This document shows positions 1 to 5,776 of a stretch of 5,961 bases of DNA, one piece after another. Within the stretch, counting starts at the first letter, position 1, and each line of letters starts with the position of its first letter. The translations under genes and the position numbers were made by a program. The DNA lies in the NCBI GenBank assembly GCA_026786225.1, contig JAJAYN010000011.1, positions 1 to 5,961 on the forward strand, written 5' to 3'. A model generated the notes under the pieces. It searched no databases. It was given only the letters and a program-made list of their open reading frames with translations, and was not told where the DNA came from. This DNA is from Burkholderiales bacterium (GTDB lineage Bacteria; Pseudomonadota; Gammaproteobacteria; Burkholderiales; Usitatibacteraceae).

Positions 1-218
1 CATGATAGAGAGCACCTGCAAATTCTAAACGGAGAGGTCTGGCCATAGAACGAGGTTAGCACAAGGGCCAAGTCAATTGTTTGAATGTTAGAACTGACCC
101 CGTTGTTGCGTTGGAACTGATGGTCTTCGGCAGTAAAGAAGCAGGCGGAGCGGTTGTTGCCGCGTTGCACGATGTGCAGTGGCTGGCCTGCGAGGTTTAG
201 GCGGATGCGGCGGGGCAT
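1..218 (-). pseudogene. REP-associated tyrosine transposase (RAYT, Y1/HUH family), N-terminal remnant
   Basis: Reading leftward from an ATG at 218, the first 35 residues (114-218) begin MPRRIRLNLAGQPLHIVQRG and continue with NNRSACFF and EDHQF. This is the typical N-terminus of RAYT proteins, which are single-strand transposases linked to REP palindromes. After EDHQF the frame stays open to the window edge, but it continues with NNGVSSNIQ and other residues that do not resemble the family. The His-hydrophobic-His motif and catalytic Tyr expected further on are absent. The break lies within about 15 bp of a GGGGTCAG motif (minus strand, 94-101), so the remnant may be an internally deleted element. 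No Shine-Dalgarno sequence is visible before the ATG. The family call rests on remembered family consensus. The alternative is a chance fusion ORF, which is unlikely given the RGNN core. Confidence 0.7.
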
Positions 219-286
219 GATGACTTGGTGGTGAATTTGATAGAGAAGTTAGTGAGCAAGATTCAAAGCCAAGGTGTTTTCAGTGG

Positions 287-313
287 AAAACAATTTGACT
301 CTGACCCCTGGTG
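287..313 (-). repeat. Left copy of 27-bp inverted repeat (RAYT-associated end motif)
   Basis: On the minus strand this copy reads CACCAGGGGTCAG followed by AGTCAAATTGTTTT. It is the exact reverse complement of 2493-2519. Extended to 284-313 the match is 29 of 30. It lies about 70 bp before the transposase remnant's ATG and about 115 bp before the glycosyltransferase gene. From memory, sequences of the GGGGTCAGAGTCAAATT type often flank Y1 transposase genes in proteobacteria, so I infer that this is the 5' end of the broken element. Confidence 0.8.
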
Positions 314-341
314 TTCTGGCAAACTAACGCAACACGGCATG

Positions 342-356
342 TTCTCAACCAGAGAA
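342..356. repeat. Short inverted repeat upstream of the GT41 gene
   Basis: TTCTC (342-346) and GAGAA (352-356) are complementary around a 5-nt spacer, 72 bp before the proposed GT41 start. It could be a small operator or mean nothing, since a 5-bp arm is expected by chance. Nothing else in 314-428 is recognisable: I see no convincing promoter hexamers. Confidence 0.2.
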
Positions 357-428
357 TGCGAATATTTGCCCGACTGCTAGTTCCGTCCCAGTTCATCCTG
401 CTTTTCGACACCAGTATCCCCGTCAGCC

Positions 429-2351
429 ATGTCCCAGGATCCAACAACCAGACAATCTTCGCACCCCCTGCATGCGGCTGGCCCCAGCCAGCAGGAACTC
501 GACGCGATGGTGGCGTTTTTCGGTCAAGGGCGTTATGGGGAAATGGAACGGGCGGCTCAAGGCCTGATGCAACGCTTTCCGCAGAACGGCGCCCTATGGA
601 AAGCACTTGCGACGGCAATTGTCATGCAGGGGCGCATCAAGGATGCCTTGCCTGCCATGGAAAAGGCAGCGGCACATCTGCCAAACGATGCCGAAGCGCA
701 TTCCAACCTCGGCAATGTTTATCAGGATCATGCCCGCTTTCAAGAATCTGAGGCCTGTTACCGTCGCGCAATCGGCATCCGCCCTGGCTATTTCGAGGCG
801 CATAGTTCACTCGGCGCAAGCTTGAGAGAGCAAGGGCGGCTCGACGAGGCAGAGGCAAGCTGTCGGCGCGCGCTGGAGATTCGTCCGGATTCGGCTGATG
901 CGCTCGGCAATCTTGGCAATGTGTTTCTATCTCGGGGGAAGTGGCGAGAAGCCGAGGCTTGTTTTCGGCAGTGCATTCGTATCGCGCCCAGATTCTCAAA
1001 CGCTTTCGGTCGTCTGAGCTTTGCACTTAACCGGCAGGGCAGACTCGCTGAAGGTGTCTCATGCCTGCGACAGGCCATTGAAGCCAATCCCAATGACGCC
1101 AGCGTCTACAGTGCCTTTCTGTTCAACCTTGGCTATGGCACGAACTACTCGCCTCAACACCGCCTGGAAGCGGTGCGTCGATATGGGCAAATGGTTGCCG
1201 CGAAAACCACCGGAAGGTATGCGAGCTGGCGCTGCCTTGCGGCGCCGTCACGGCTGCGTATCGGTCTGGTCTCCGGGGACTTCGGCGACCATCCCGTCGG
1301 CTACTTCCTCGAAGGCATCCTCCCCCACTTTGATCGTCTACGCGTGGATTTCATTGCCTACTCGACACTAAACAGAACTGACCCGCTGACTGAACGCATC
1401 CGGCCATTTTTTTCCGAGTGGAAATCGTTGATCGGCTACGACGATGCCGCTGCCGCCCGCCTCATTCACGACGATGGCATTCACATACTCGTCGATCTGT
1501 CCGGGCACACCGCCTACAATCGCCTGCCCATATTTGCTTACAAGCCGGCGCCAGTCCAGATTAGCTGGCTGGGCTATATTGCGTCGACCGGTGTCGAACA
1601 AATCGATTATCTGCTGGCGGACCGGATCGGCGCGCCCGAAAACCAGCGTGATCAGTTCGTCGAAAAGATTTGGTATCTGCCGGACACGCGAGTTTGTTTC
1701 ACCCCGCCGGAGAAGGCGCCAGACACCTCGCCGTTACCAGCGCTAACCAATGGCTATGTGACGTTCGGGTGTTTCCAGAATCTCGTGAAAATCGGCGACG
1801 ACGTACTCGCGGCGTGGGCGCAGATACTTGCGGCTTCGCCCGCTTCGAGGCTGCGCGTCCAGTGTCACGAATTGGGCTATGCCCACGCCCGCGAACTCAT
1901 TACCCATCGTATGCTTGAGAAGGGCATCGATTGCTCACGGGTATCGCTGCACGCCGCCGTTGACAGGCAACGCTATCTCGGCACGTTGGCCGAAGTAGAC
2001 ATGATTCTCGATACTTTTCCGTACCCGGGCATCACCACGACATGCGAAGCACTCTGGATGGGTGTGCCGGTGCTGAACATAGCGGGCCAGAGTCTGCTGG
2101 AGCGTGGAGGCGCCAGCGTGATGACGGCAATTGGCCTCCCCGAGTGGGTTGCGGATAATCAGGAAGATTACGTTTGCAAAGCGCTCGCCTTTGCAGACGA
2201 TATCTCTGCCCTTGCCGACTTGCGTCAGGGATTGAGAGCGCGAACGGCAGCCTCACCGGTGATGGATGCACCGCGATTCGCCCGTAATCTTGAGGAGGCA
2301 TTCTGGGAGATGTGGGAGCAGAAGTCGATAGCTCAGTTTGAGCCAATCTAG
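429..2351 (+). CDS. TPR-repeat glycosyltransferase, SPINDLY/O-GlcNAc transferase-like (GT41)
   Basis: This 640-residue protein has two parts. Residues about 22-225 are tetratricopeptide repeats, with clear units around 87-119 (AHSNLGNVY...A), 121-153 (AHSSLGASL...A) and 155-187 (ALGNLGNVF...A). Residues about 275-630 match the GT41 catalytic domain: RIGLVSGDFGDHPVG (His288), GIHILVDLSGH (352-360), APVQISWLGY (374-383), FGCFQNLVKI (Lys454, aligned with the UDP-binding Lys of human OGT) and LDTFPYPGITTTCEALWMGVPV. Family members transfer a sugar from a nucleotide donor to Ser/Thr of proteins. In bacteria, targets such as flagellin or adhesins are known for some members, but the donor and target here are unknown. 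No signal peptide or membrane segment is visible, so it is probably cytoplasmic. The gene stands alone between inverted repeats (287-313 and 2493-2519). The ATG at 429 has no obvious Shine-Dalgarno sequence. An ATG at 507 (residue 27) is possible, but it would cut into the first repeat. Confidence 0.9.
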   Translation: MSQDPTTRQSSHPLHAAGPSQQELDAMVAFFGQGRYGEMERAAQGLMQRFPQNGALWKALATAIVMQGRIKDALPAMEKAAAHLPNDAEAHSNLGNVYQDHARFQESEACYRRAIGIRPGYFEAHSSLGASLREQGRLDEAEASCRRALEIRPDSADALGNLGNVFLSRGKWREAEACFRQCIRIAPRFSNAFGRLSFALNRQGRLAEGVSCLRQAIEANPNDASVYSAFLFNLGYGTNYSPQHRLEAVRRYGQMVAAKTTGRYASWRCLAAPSRLRIGLVSGDFGDHPVGYFLEGILPHFDRLRVDFIAYSTLNRTDPLTERIRPFFSEWKSLIGYDDAAAARLIHDDGIHILVDLSGHTAYNRLPIFAYKPAPVQISWLGYIASTGVEQIDYLLADRIGAPENQRDQFVEKIWYLPDTRVCFTPPEKAPDTSPLPALTNGYVTFGCFQNLVKIGDDVLAAWAQILAASPASRLRVQCHELGYAHARELITHRMLEKGIDCSRVSLHAAVDRQRYLGTLAEVDMILDTFPYPGITTTCEALWMGVPVLNIAGQSLLERGGASVMTAIGLPEWVADNQEDYVCKALAFADDISALADLRQGLRARTAASPVMDAPRFARNLEEAFWEMWEQKSIAQFEPI

Positions 2352-2492
2352 CCATTTAACTTACCCAGAAGCGGAATAAAAAAGAACGCATGCGCCCGCT
2401 CCAACATGAATGAGCCAGACTTAGTCGAAGCGAGCTTCTGCATGGTGCGAGGGGGCGCGCCTTTGTTGTGTGTGACAAGCACCACTCCTCAG

Positions 2493-2519
2493 CACCAGGG
2501 GTCAGAGTCAAATTGTTTT
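2493..2519 (+). repeat. Right copy of 27-bp inverted repeat (RAYT-associated end motif)
   Basis: CACCAGGGGTCAG followed by AGTCAAATTGTTTT, a perfect reverse complement of 287-313. It starts about 140 bp after the GT41 stop codon. Both copies point away from the GT41 gene. No transposase gene follows this copy, unlike the left one. Confidence 0.8.
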
Positions 2520-2560
2520 TCATCAGTCAACTTTCTTCGTAACTTCTTAAAACCCAAACG

Positions 2561-2585
2561 AGCACCAGGAGTCAGCGTCCAATGG
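2561..2585 (+). repeat. Degenerate direct copy of the RAYT-associated motif
   Basis: AGCACCAGGAGTCAGCGTCC followed by AATGG matches 2491-2515 at 21 of 25 positions, in the same orientation and exactly 70 bp downstream. It looks like an older, decayed copy of the same end sequence. Confidence 0.6.
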
Positions 2586-2728
2586 CACTACCTTAAGCCG
2601 CGCAAGTATGTTTTTGTCGCCTGCGCAGTCGCTCTTGCATGACGTGGCGAGGTTCGACACCTAGGGTCAACGGTAGCTAACCATACGCATGTGCTACTTA
2701 TCTAGACCTGACCTTGAGCATGCGTGTG

Positions 2729-2750
2729 TGCTTATTTTGTTGGATAAGCA
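2729..2750. repeat. Hairpin in the ppk2 upstream region
   Basis: TGCTTAT (2729-2735) and ATAAGCA (2744-2750) form a perfect 7-bp stem with an 8-nt loop, ending about 70 bp before the ppk2 start. It has no T-tract, so it is not a classical terminator. It could be an operator or part of a leader transcript; nothing in the sequence decides between these. Confidence 0.35.
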
Positions 2751-2807
2751 TGTGCCAGACACGATTTAGTGACCGGTGGTATTCTAAGTCGTGAGATCGT
2801 AACATTC

Positions 2808-2814
2808 GAGGGAG
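2808..2814 (+). promoter_or_regulatory. Ribosome binding site of ppk2
   Basis: GAGGGAG lies 5 nt before the ATG at 2820. This is a strong Shine-Dalgarno match at good spacing. It decides the start against an in-frame GTG at 2769, which would add 17 residues and has no such signal. Confidence 0.8.
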
Positions 2815-2819
2815 TGGAA

Positions 2820-3710
2820 ATGACAAAAAAACGTAAGCCGCAAAAAGCCGCTGATGGTGAGTTACTCACCGACGCTATTGAAACCGACGCTATTGAGAAG
2901 TCCTGGAAGTTGGCGGGCCGTTCCAAGCCGCGCAAGCCATCCAAGAAGTACAAATACGTTGAAGAACTAGCCCATTTGCAGATGGAGCTCATCAAACTTC
3001 AAGAGTGGGTTCGCTTGAGAGGCCTCAAGGTCGCGGTCATCTTCGAGGGCCGGGACGCAGCGGGCAAGGGTGGCGTGATCAAGCGCATCACCGAGAGTCT
3101 CAACCCTCGGGTTTGCCGGATCGTCGCACTGGGCACACCAACGGAACGGGAGCGCGGGCAGTGGTATTTTCAGCGGTACGTCCCGCATCTGCCCGCGGCA
3201 GGCGAAATCGTGCTGTTCGACCGTAGCTGGTACAACCGCGGTGGTGTGGAGCACGTCATGGGGTTTTGTACGGAAGCGGAACACAAGGAGTTTTTGCGCG
3301 CCTGTCCACTGTTTGAAGAGATGCTGGTTCGGTCCGGAATCTTTCTCGTCAAGTACTGGTTTTCGGTGAACGACGAAGAACAGGAGAAGCGTTTTCAGGA
3401 GCGTATTCGCAATCCAAGCAAACGCTGGAAACTGAGCCCGATGGATATGGAGTCGCGTAAACACTGGATCGAGTATTCGCGGGCCAAGGATGTCATGTTC
3501 GCTGCGACCGACAAACCAAAGGCGCCCTGGAATGTGGTGGAAGCCGATGACAAGAAGAAGGCCCGCCTCAACTGTATTGCGCATCTGTTAAAGCAGGTGC
3601 CCTACGAGAACATGACACCGGTAGAAATCGAAGTACCGCCGCGACAGGCCGATATTGGCTACAAACGCCCGAAGATGTCCAGCCAGAAGTTCGTGCCCAG
3701 GATTTACTAG
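2820..3710 (+). CDS. ppk2: Polyphosphate kinase 2 (PPK2), one-domain
   Basis: This 296-residue cytoplasmic kinase of the PPK2 family moves phosphate between polyphosphate and nucleoside diphosphates. One-domain members usually use polyphosphate to make ATP or GTP from ADP or GDP. Visible motifs in order are the Walker A loop GRDAAGKGG (77-85), the TPTERERGQWYFQRY segment (106-120), the Walker B-type FDRSWYNRGGVE (133-144), and the lid region KRFQERIRNPSKRWKLSPMD (190-209). The length suits a class I one-domain enzyme, but class and nucleotide preference cannot be settled by eye. The N-terminus (about 1-45) is Lys/Arg-rich, low-complexity and probably disordered. It contains a tandem TDAIE-TDAIE from a 15-nt duplication. 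The gene seems monocistronic: the GT41 gene is about 470 bp upstream and the dehydrogenase is convergent. No phosphate-regulation (Pho) box was recognised upstream. Confidence 0.95.
   Translation: MTKKRKPQKAADGELLTDAIETDAIEKSWKLAGRSKPRKPSKKYKYVEELAHLQMELIKLQEWVRLRGLKVAVIFEGRDAAGKGGVIKRITESLNPRVCRIVALGTPTERERGQWYFQRYVPHLPAAGEIVLFDRSWYNRGGVEHVMGFCTEAEHKEFLRACPLFEEMLVRSGIFLVKYWFSVNDEEQEKRFQERIRNPSKRWKLSPMDMESRKHWIEYSRAKDVMFAATDKPKAPWNVVEADDKKKARLNCIAHLLKQVPYENMTPVEIEVPPRQADIGYKRPKMSSQKFVPRIY
2868..2897 (+). repeat. 15-bp tandem duplication inside ppk2
   Basis: ACCGACGCTATTGAA (2868-2882) is followed directly by ACCGACGCTATTGAG (2883-2897), 14 of 15 identical. It encodes TDAIE twice (residues 17-26) in the disordered N-terminal extension, well away from the catalytic core. 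Confidence 0.85.
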
Positions 3711-3804
3711 TGGCATCCGGCGCGCGATGTCTTCACGATGTCGGTGTATTTGTCTAGACCTCACGCGCCCCCGCGCGCACCGAAATTTCCGAGATCGCCA
3801 AGGA

Positions 3805-3830
3805 CAACGCTGCGTATGCTCGCGTCGTTG
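3805..3830. terminator. Terminator-like hairpin between convergent ppk2 and alcohol dehydrogenase genes
   Basis: CAACG (3805-3809) pairs with CGTTG (3826-3830), and TGCG (3811-3814) with CGCG (3821-3824) using one G-T wobble. There is one mismatch between the two blocks and a 6-nt loop. It starts 5 nt beyond the dehydrogenase stop and about 95 bp beyond the ppk2 stop. The place fits a shared terminator, but neither strand has a following T-tract, so intrinsic termination is doubtful. Confidence 0.3.
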
Positions 3831-3835
3831 GACCG

Positions 3836-4984
3836 CTAAAACGATTCGTTCAGAAGTTGGCGATATTCTTCAGGTGTCGCCTCGCGGGGATTGGTCTTGT
3901 GACAGTGATCGACCATCGCCCCTTGAATGACGGCATCGAACATGTCCTTTTTTACGCCCACTTGCGCCAGGCCCGGCGGCAGACCCAGGCGCGCGCACAT
4001 TTGTGTGACCGCATCGGCGATGTCGTCGCTACCCCTCAGCCGCATAGCGTGCTTGAGCCGCGCAATCTTGTTTTCCTTGATCACCGACGGTGCGGACGCA
4101 TTGAAGCGCAGCACCGCAGGCATGACGATGGCGTTCAGCGTGCCGTGGTGCAGGCCGGTTTTGCCGTCGATTTTCAAACCGCCCAATGGATGCGAGAGCG
4201 AGTGCACCGCACCCAACCCTTTTTGAAACGCCATCGCGCCCTGCATCGATGCCGACATCATATTGAGCCGCGCATCGACGTTACTGCCATCGTTGGTGGC
4301 CGTCTCGATGCTGGACCACGCGCGCTCTAGGCCATCGAGTGCGATGCCGTCGGCCGGCGGATTGAAGGCGGCAGACAGAAACGTCTCCACGCAGTGGGCG
4401 ATGGCGTCCATGCCGGTGGCCGCGGTCAGGTAAGGTGGCAACCCGAGCGTGAGCAGGGGATCACAAATGGCGGCGCGCGGCAGTAAATGCCAGGAATGAA
4501 AACCGAGTTTCCTGCCGTCGCTAGGAATGACGATGGCGCCACGCGCGACTTCGCTTCCTGTGCCGGATGTGGTGGGTACCGCAATCAACGGCGCAACGGC
4601 TGGCGTGATGCGCACGCTGCCACCTTCGATGGTGGCGTAAGTTTTCAACTCGCCCGGATGTGTGGCCAGAATCGCGGCGGCCTTGGCCAGATCGATCGAA
4701 GAGCCGCCGCCGACGGCGATGAGGCCATCGCAGCTACTGTCGCGAAACAAATCTGCCGCGCGACGCGCCATCGCTTCGGTCGGGTTTGACGGGGTGTCAT
4801 CGAACAGTGTGCAGGGCATGCCTGCAAGTGTTGCCGTCACGCGGTCTACGATCCCGGTCGCAACCACACCCTTGTCGGAAACAATTAACGGGCGACGGAT
4901 GCCGATGCGTTCGCATTCGGATTTGAGTTGAAGCAGGGCGTCGCTGCCGATGTGGATGTGCGTCAGGTAGAAGATAAATGCCAT
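3836..4984 (-). CDS. Iron-containing (group III) alcohol dehydrogenase
   Basis: This 382-residue NAD(P)-dependent dehydrogenase interconverts an alcohol and an aldehyde or ketone. The substrate is not evident from the sequence. The N-terminal half has the nucleotide-binding fold with GGGSSIDLAK (92-101) and TTSGTGSE (138-145). The C-terminal helical half carries the metal ligands expected from the E. coli FucO pattern: Asp193 and His197 in MDAIAHCVE, His261 in HSLSHPLGG, and His280 in HHGTLNAIVMP. The gap between the last two ligands is 19 residues against 14 in FucO, which suggests a different subfamily. The length is normal for the family. I chose the ATG at 4984 because GGAG lies 9 nt upstream and MAFIFYL begins the domain. 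An in-frame TTG at 5017 would add 11 residues without an obvious ribosome binding site. The gene converges with ppk2 and lies about 120 bp downstream of tdk on the same strand. Specific family names such as butanol or lactaldehyde dehydrogenase are not justified. Confidence 0.92.
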   Translation of the reverse strand: MAFIFYLTHIHIGSDALLQLKSECERIGIRRPLIVSDKGVVATGIVDRVTATLAGMPCTLFDDTPSNPTEAMARRAADLFRDSSCDGLIAVGGGSSIDLAKAAAILATHPGELKTYATIEGGSVRITPAVAPLIAVPTTSGTGSEVARGAIVIPSDGRKLGFHSWHLLPRAAICDPLLTLGLPPYLTAATGMDAIAHCVETFLSAAFNPPADGIALDGLERAWSSIETATNDGSNVDARLNMMSASMQGAMAFQKGLGAVHSLSHPLGGLKIDGKTGLHHGTLNAIVMPAVLRFNASAPSVIKENKIARLKHAMRLRGSDDIADAVTQMCARLGLPPGLAQVGVKKDMFDAVIQGAMVDHCHKTNPREATPEEYRQLLNESF

Positions 4985-5042
4985 GCTGGACTGCTCCGTT
5001 GCCTGTTTTAAAGACAAACTCTAATGCTGGCGGGCTGTTTCA

Positions 5043-5054
5043 GACATTTATGTC
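5043..5054. promoter_or_regulatory. Candidate operator dyad upstream of the alcohol dehydrogenase
   Basis: GACAT and ATGTC (5043-5047 and 5050-5054) are perfect inverted arms around TT. They overlap a second small dyad, GTCA-TG-TGAC (5052-5061). Together they lie about 60-80 bp upstream of the dehydrogenase start, in the 122-bp gap to tdk. The position suits a regulator site, but the arms are short and no regulator gene is adjacent. Confidence 0.25.
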
Positions 5055-5106
5055 ATGTGACCCGCACCGAATGGCGATCTACACAAAAAAAACCACTTCG
5101 GATAAA

Positions 5107-5673
5107 TCAGCACGCCCCCGTATAAAACCGCTTCGGGCACACCGCTTCATAGCGATTGTTGCCGCCAATCTCCACCTGCTCGCCTTCGGTCACCCGATTG
5201 CCATCCGCATCGAGCCGCACGTTCATTGTCGCCTTGCGCCCACAGCGGCAGATGGTTTTCATTTCTTCCAGATCATCAGCAAGTGTCAGCAGCGCGCGTG
5301 AACCGGGGAAGGGCTGGCCGAGAAAATCGCTGCGCAGGCCGTAGCAGATGACCGGCGTGCCGCGTGTACATGCAATCGTATGCAACTGGCTCACCTGCGT
5401 TTCCGTCAGGAACTGCGCCTCGTCGATCAGGATGCACGAGGGCAGGGGCCGCGTTTTGTAGAGCTCGATGAAATTCATCGACTGCGAAAAAACTTCGGAG
5501 TCCCTCGCCACGCCCAAGCGCGAAACAATGCGTCCCGTGCCATGACGATCATCAATTGCCGCCGTGAACAGATTCACCGACTGACCACGTTCCTCGTAGT
5601 TGTACGCGACTTGCTGCAATGAGGTGGATTTGCCAGCGTTCATCGCCGCGAATCTGAAGTAAAGTTTGGCCAA
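5107..5673 (-). CDS. tdk: Thymidine kinase (type II, E. coli Tdk-like)
   Basis: This 188-residue cytoplasmic enzyme phosphorylates thymidine to dTMP with ATP in pyrimidine salvage. It aligns over its whole length with my recollection of E. coli Tdk. Visible motifs are the P-loop AAMNAGKST (9-17), the DDRHGTG segment (41-47), LIDEAQFL (82-89) with the catalytic Glu85, ICYGLRSDFLGQPFPGS (109-125, lasso/nucleotide region), and the zinc-binding ICRCGRKA (Cys142, Cys144). After the third ligand Cys179, the expected fourth ligand (Cys or His three residues on) is Arg182; the only remaining candidate is the C-terminal Cys188. The start is a TTG, supported by GGAG 6 nt upstream and by MAKLYF matching the family N-terminus. 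No ATG is available before Met11 inside the P-loop. A promoter is visible just upstream, so the gene is probably transcribed on its own, perhaps with the dehydrogenase behind it. Confidence 0.95.
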   Translation of the reverse strand: MAKLYFRFAAMNAGKSTSLQQVAYNYEERGQSVNLFTAAIDDRHGTGRIVSRLGVARDSEVFSQSMNFIELYKTRPLPSCILIDEAQFLTETQVSQLHTIACTRGTPVICYGLRSDFLGQPFPGSRALLTLADDLEEMKTICRCGRKATMNVRLDADGNRVTEGEQVEIGGNNRYEAVCPKRFYTGAC

Positions 5674-5679
5674 GAAAGT

Positions 5680-5684
5680 CTCCG
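5680..5684 (-). promoter_or_regulatory. Ribosome binding site of tdk, supporting a TTG start
   Basis: On the minus strand GGAGA is followed by CTTTC and then TTG. This is good Shine-Dalgarno spacing, and it fixes the unusual start codon at 5673. Confidence 0.7.
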
Positions 5685-5700
5685 CTTTTCAGTGGGCCAC

Positions 5701-5729
5701 AGTATAACGGGCGGATAGCGCGAGAAGAA
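5701..5729 (-). promoter_or_regulatory. Putative sigma-70 promoter of tdk
   Basis: On the minus strand a near-consensus -10 box TATACT (5701-5706) is preceded by a 17-nt spacer and a weak -35 box TTCTTC (5724-5729). Transcription would start near 5694, giving a leader of about 20 nt that just includes the ribosome binding site. The -10 box is good and the -35 box is poor. Confidence 0.5.
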
Positions 5730-5776
5730 TTCTGCGCGCGTGAGATGCCGGTATTGATTTATCGATACGACGTTTT

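Larger units (their letters stand above)
2352..2819. other. Intergenic region of 468 bp between the GT41 gene and ppk2
   Basis: I find no credible gene here. An open frame at 2406-2642 (78 codons) runs across two copies of the RAYT-associated motif, has no ribosome binding site and resembles no family I know, so I regard it as non-coding. The region holds the right repeat copy, a degenerate third copy, a hairpin at 2729-2750, and two copies of GCATGTGC (2687-2694 and 2748-2755). No terminator with a T-tract is visible behind the GT41 gene. No strong promoter hexamers are visible before ppk2, although its promoter must lie here. Confidence 0.6.

Noticed and set aside
311..751. A 146-codon plus-strand frame overlapping the start of the GT41 gene
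   Set aside because: It overlaps the strongly supported GT41 frame for over 300 bp, begins inside the repeat and shows no domain.
2406..2642. A 78-codon open frame on the plus strand between the GT41 gene and ppk2
   Set aside because: It has no ribosome binding site and no family resemblance, and much of it is translated repeat sequence (GSESNCFS from the GGGGTCAGAGTCAAATTG motif).
2651..2662. GGTTCGACACC resembling a tRNA T-arm or attachment site
   Set aside because: No matching acceptor, anticodon or other stems can be built around it, and there is no integrase nearby.
2967..3584. A 205-codon minus-strand frame opposite ppk2
   Set aside because: It is the antisense shadow of a well-conserved kinase and has no recognisable motifs.
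5085..5138. A run of eight Ts (minus strand) 14 nt after the tdk stop as an intrinsic terminator
   Set aside because: Only a 3-bp stem (CCG-AAG-TGG) precedes it. It is one of two direct CCGAAG(C/T)GGTTTT copies, the other lying within the end of tdk, and is not a real hairpin.
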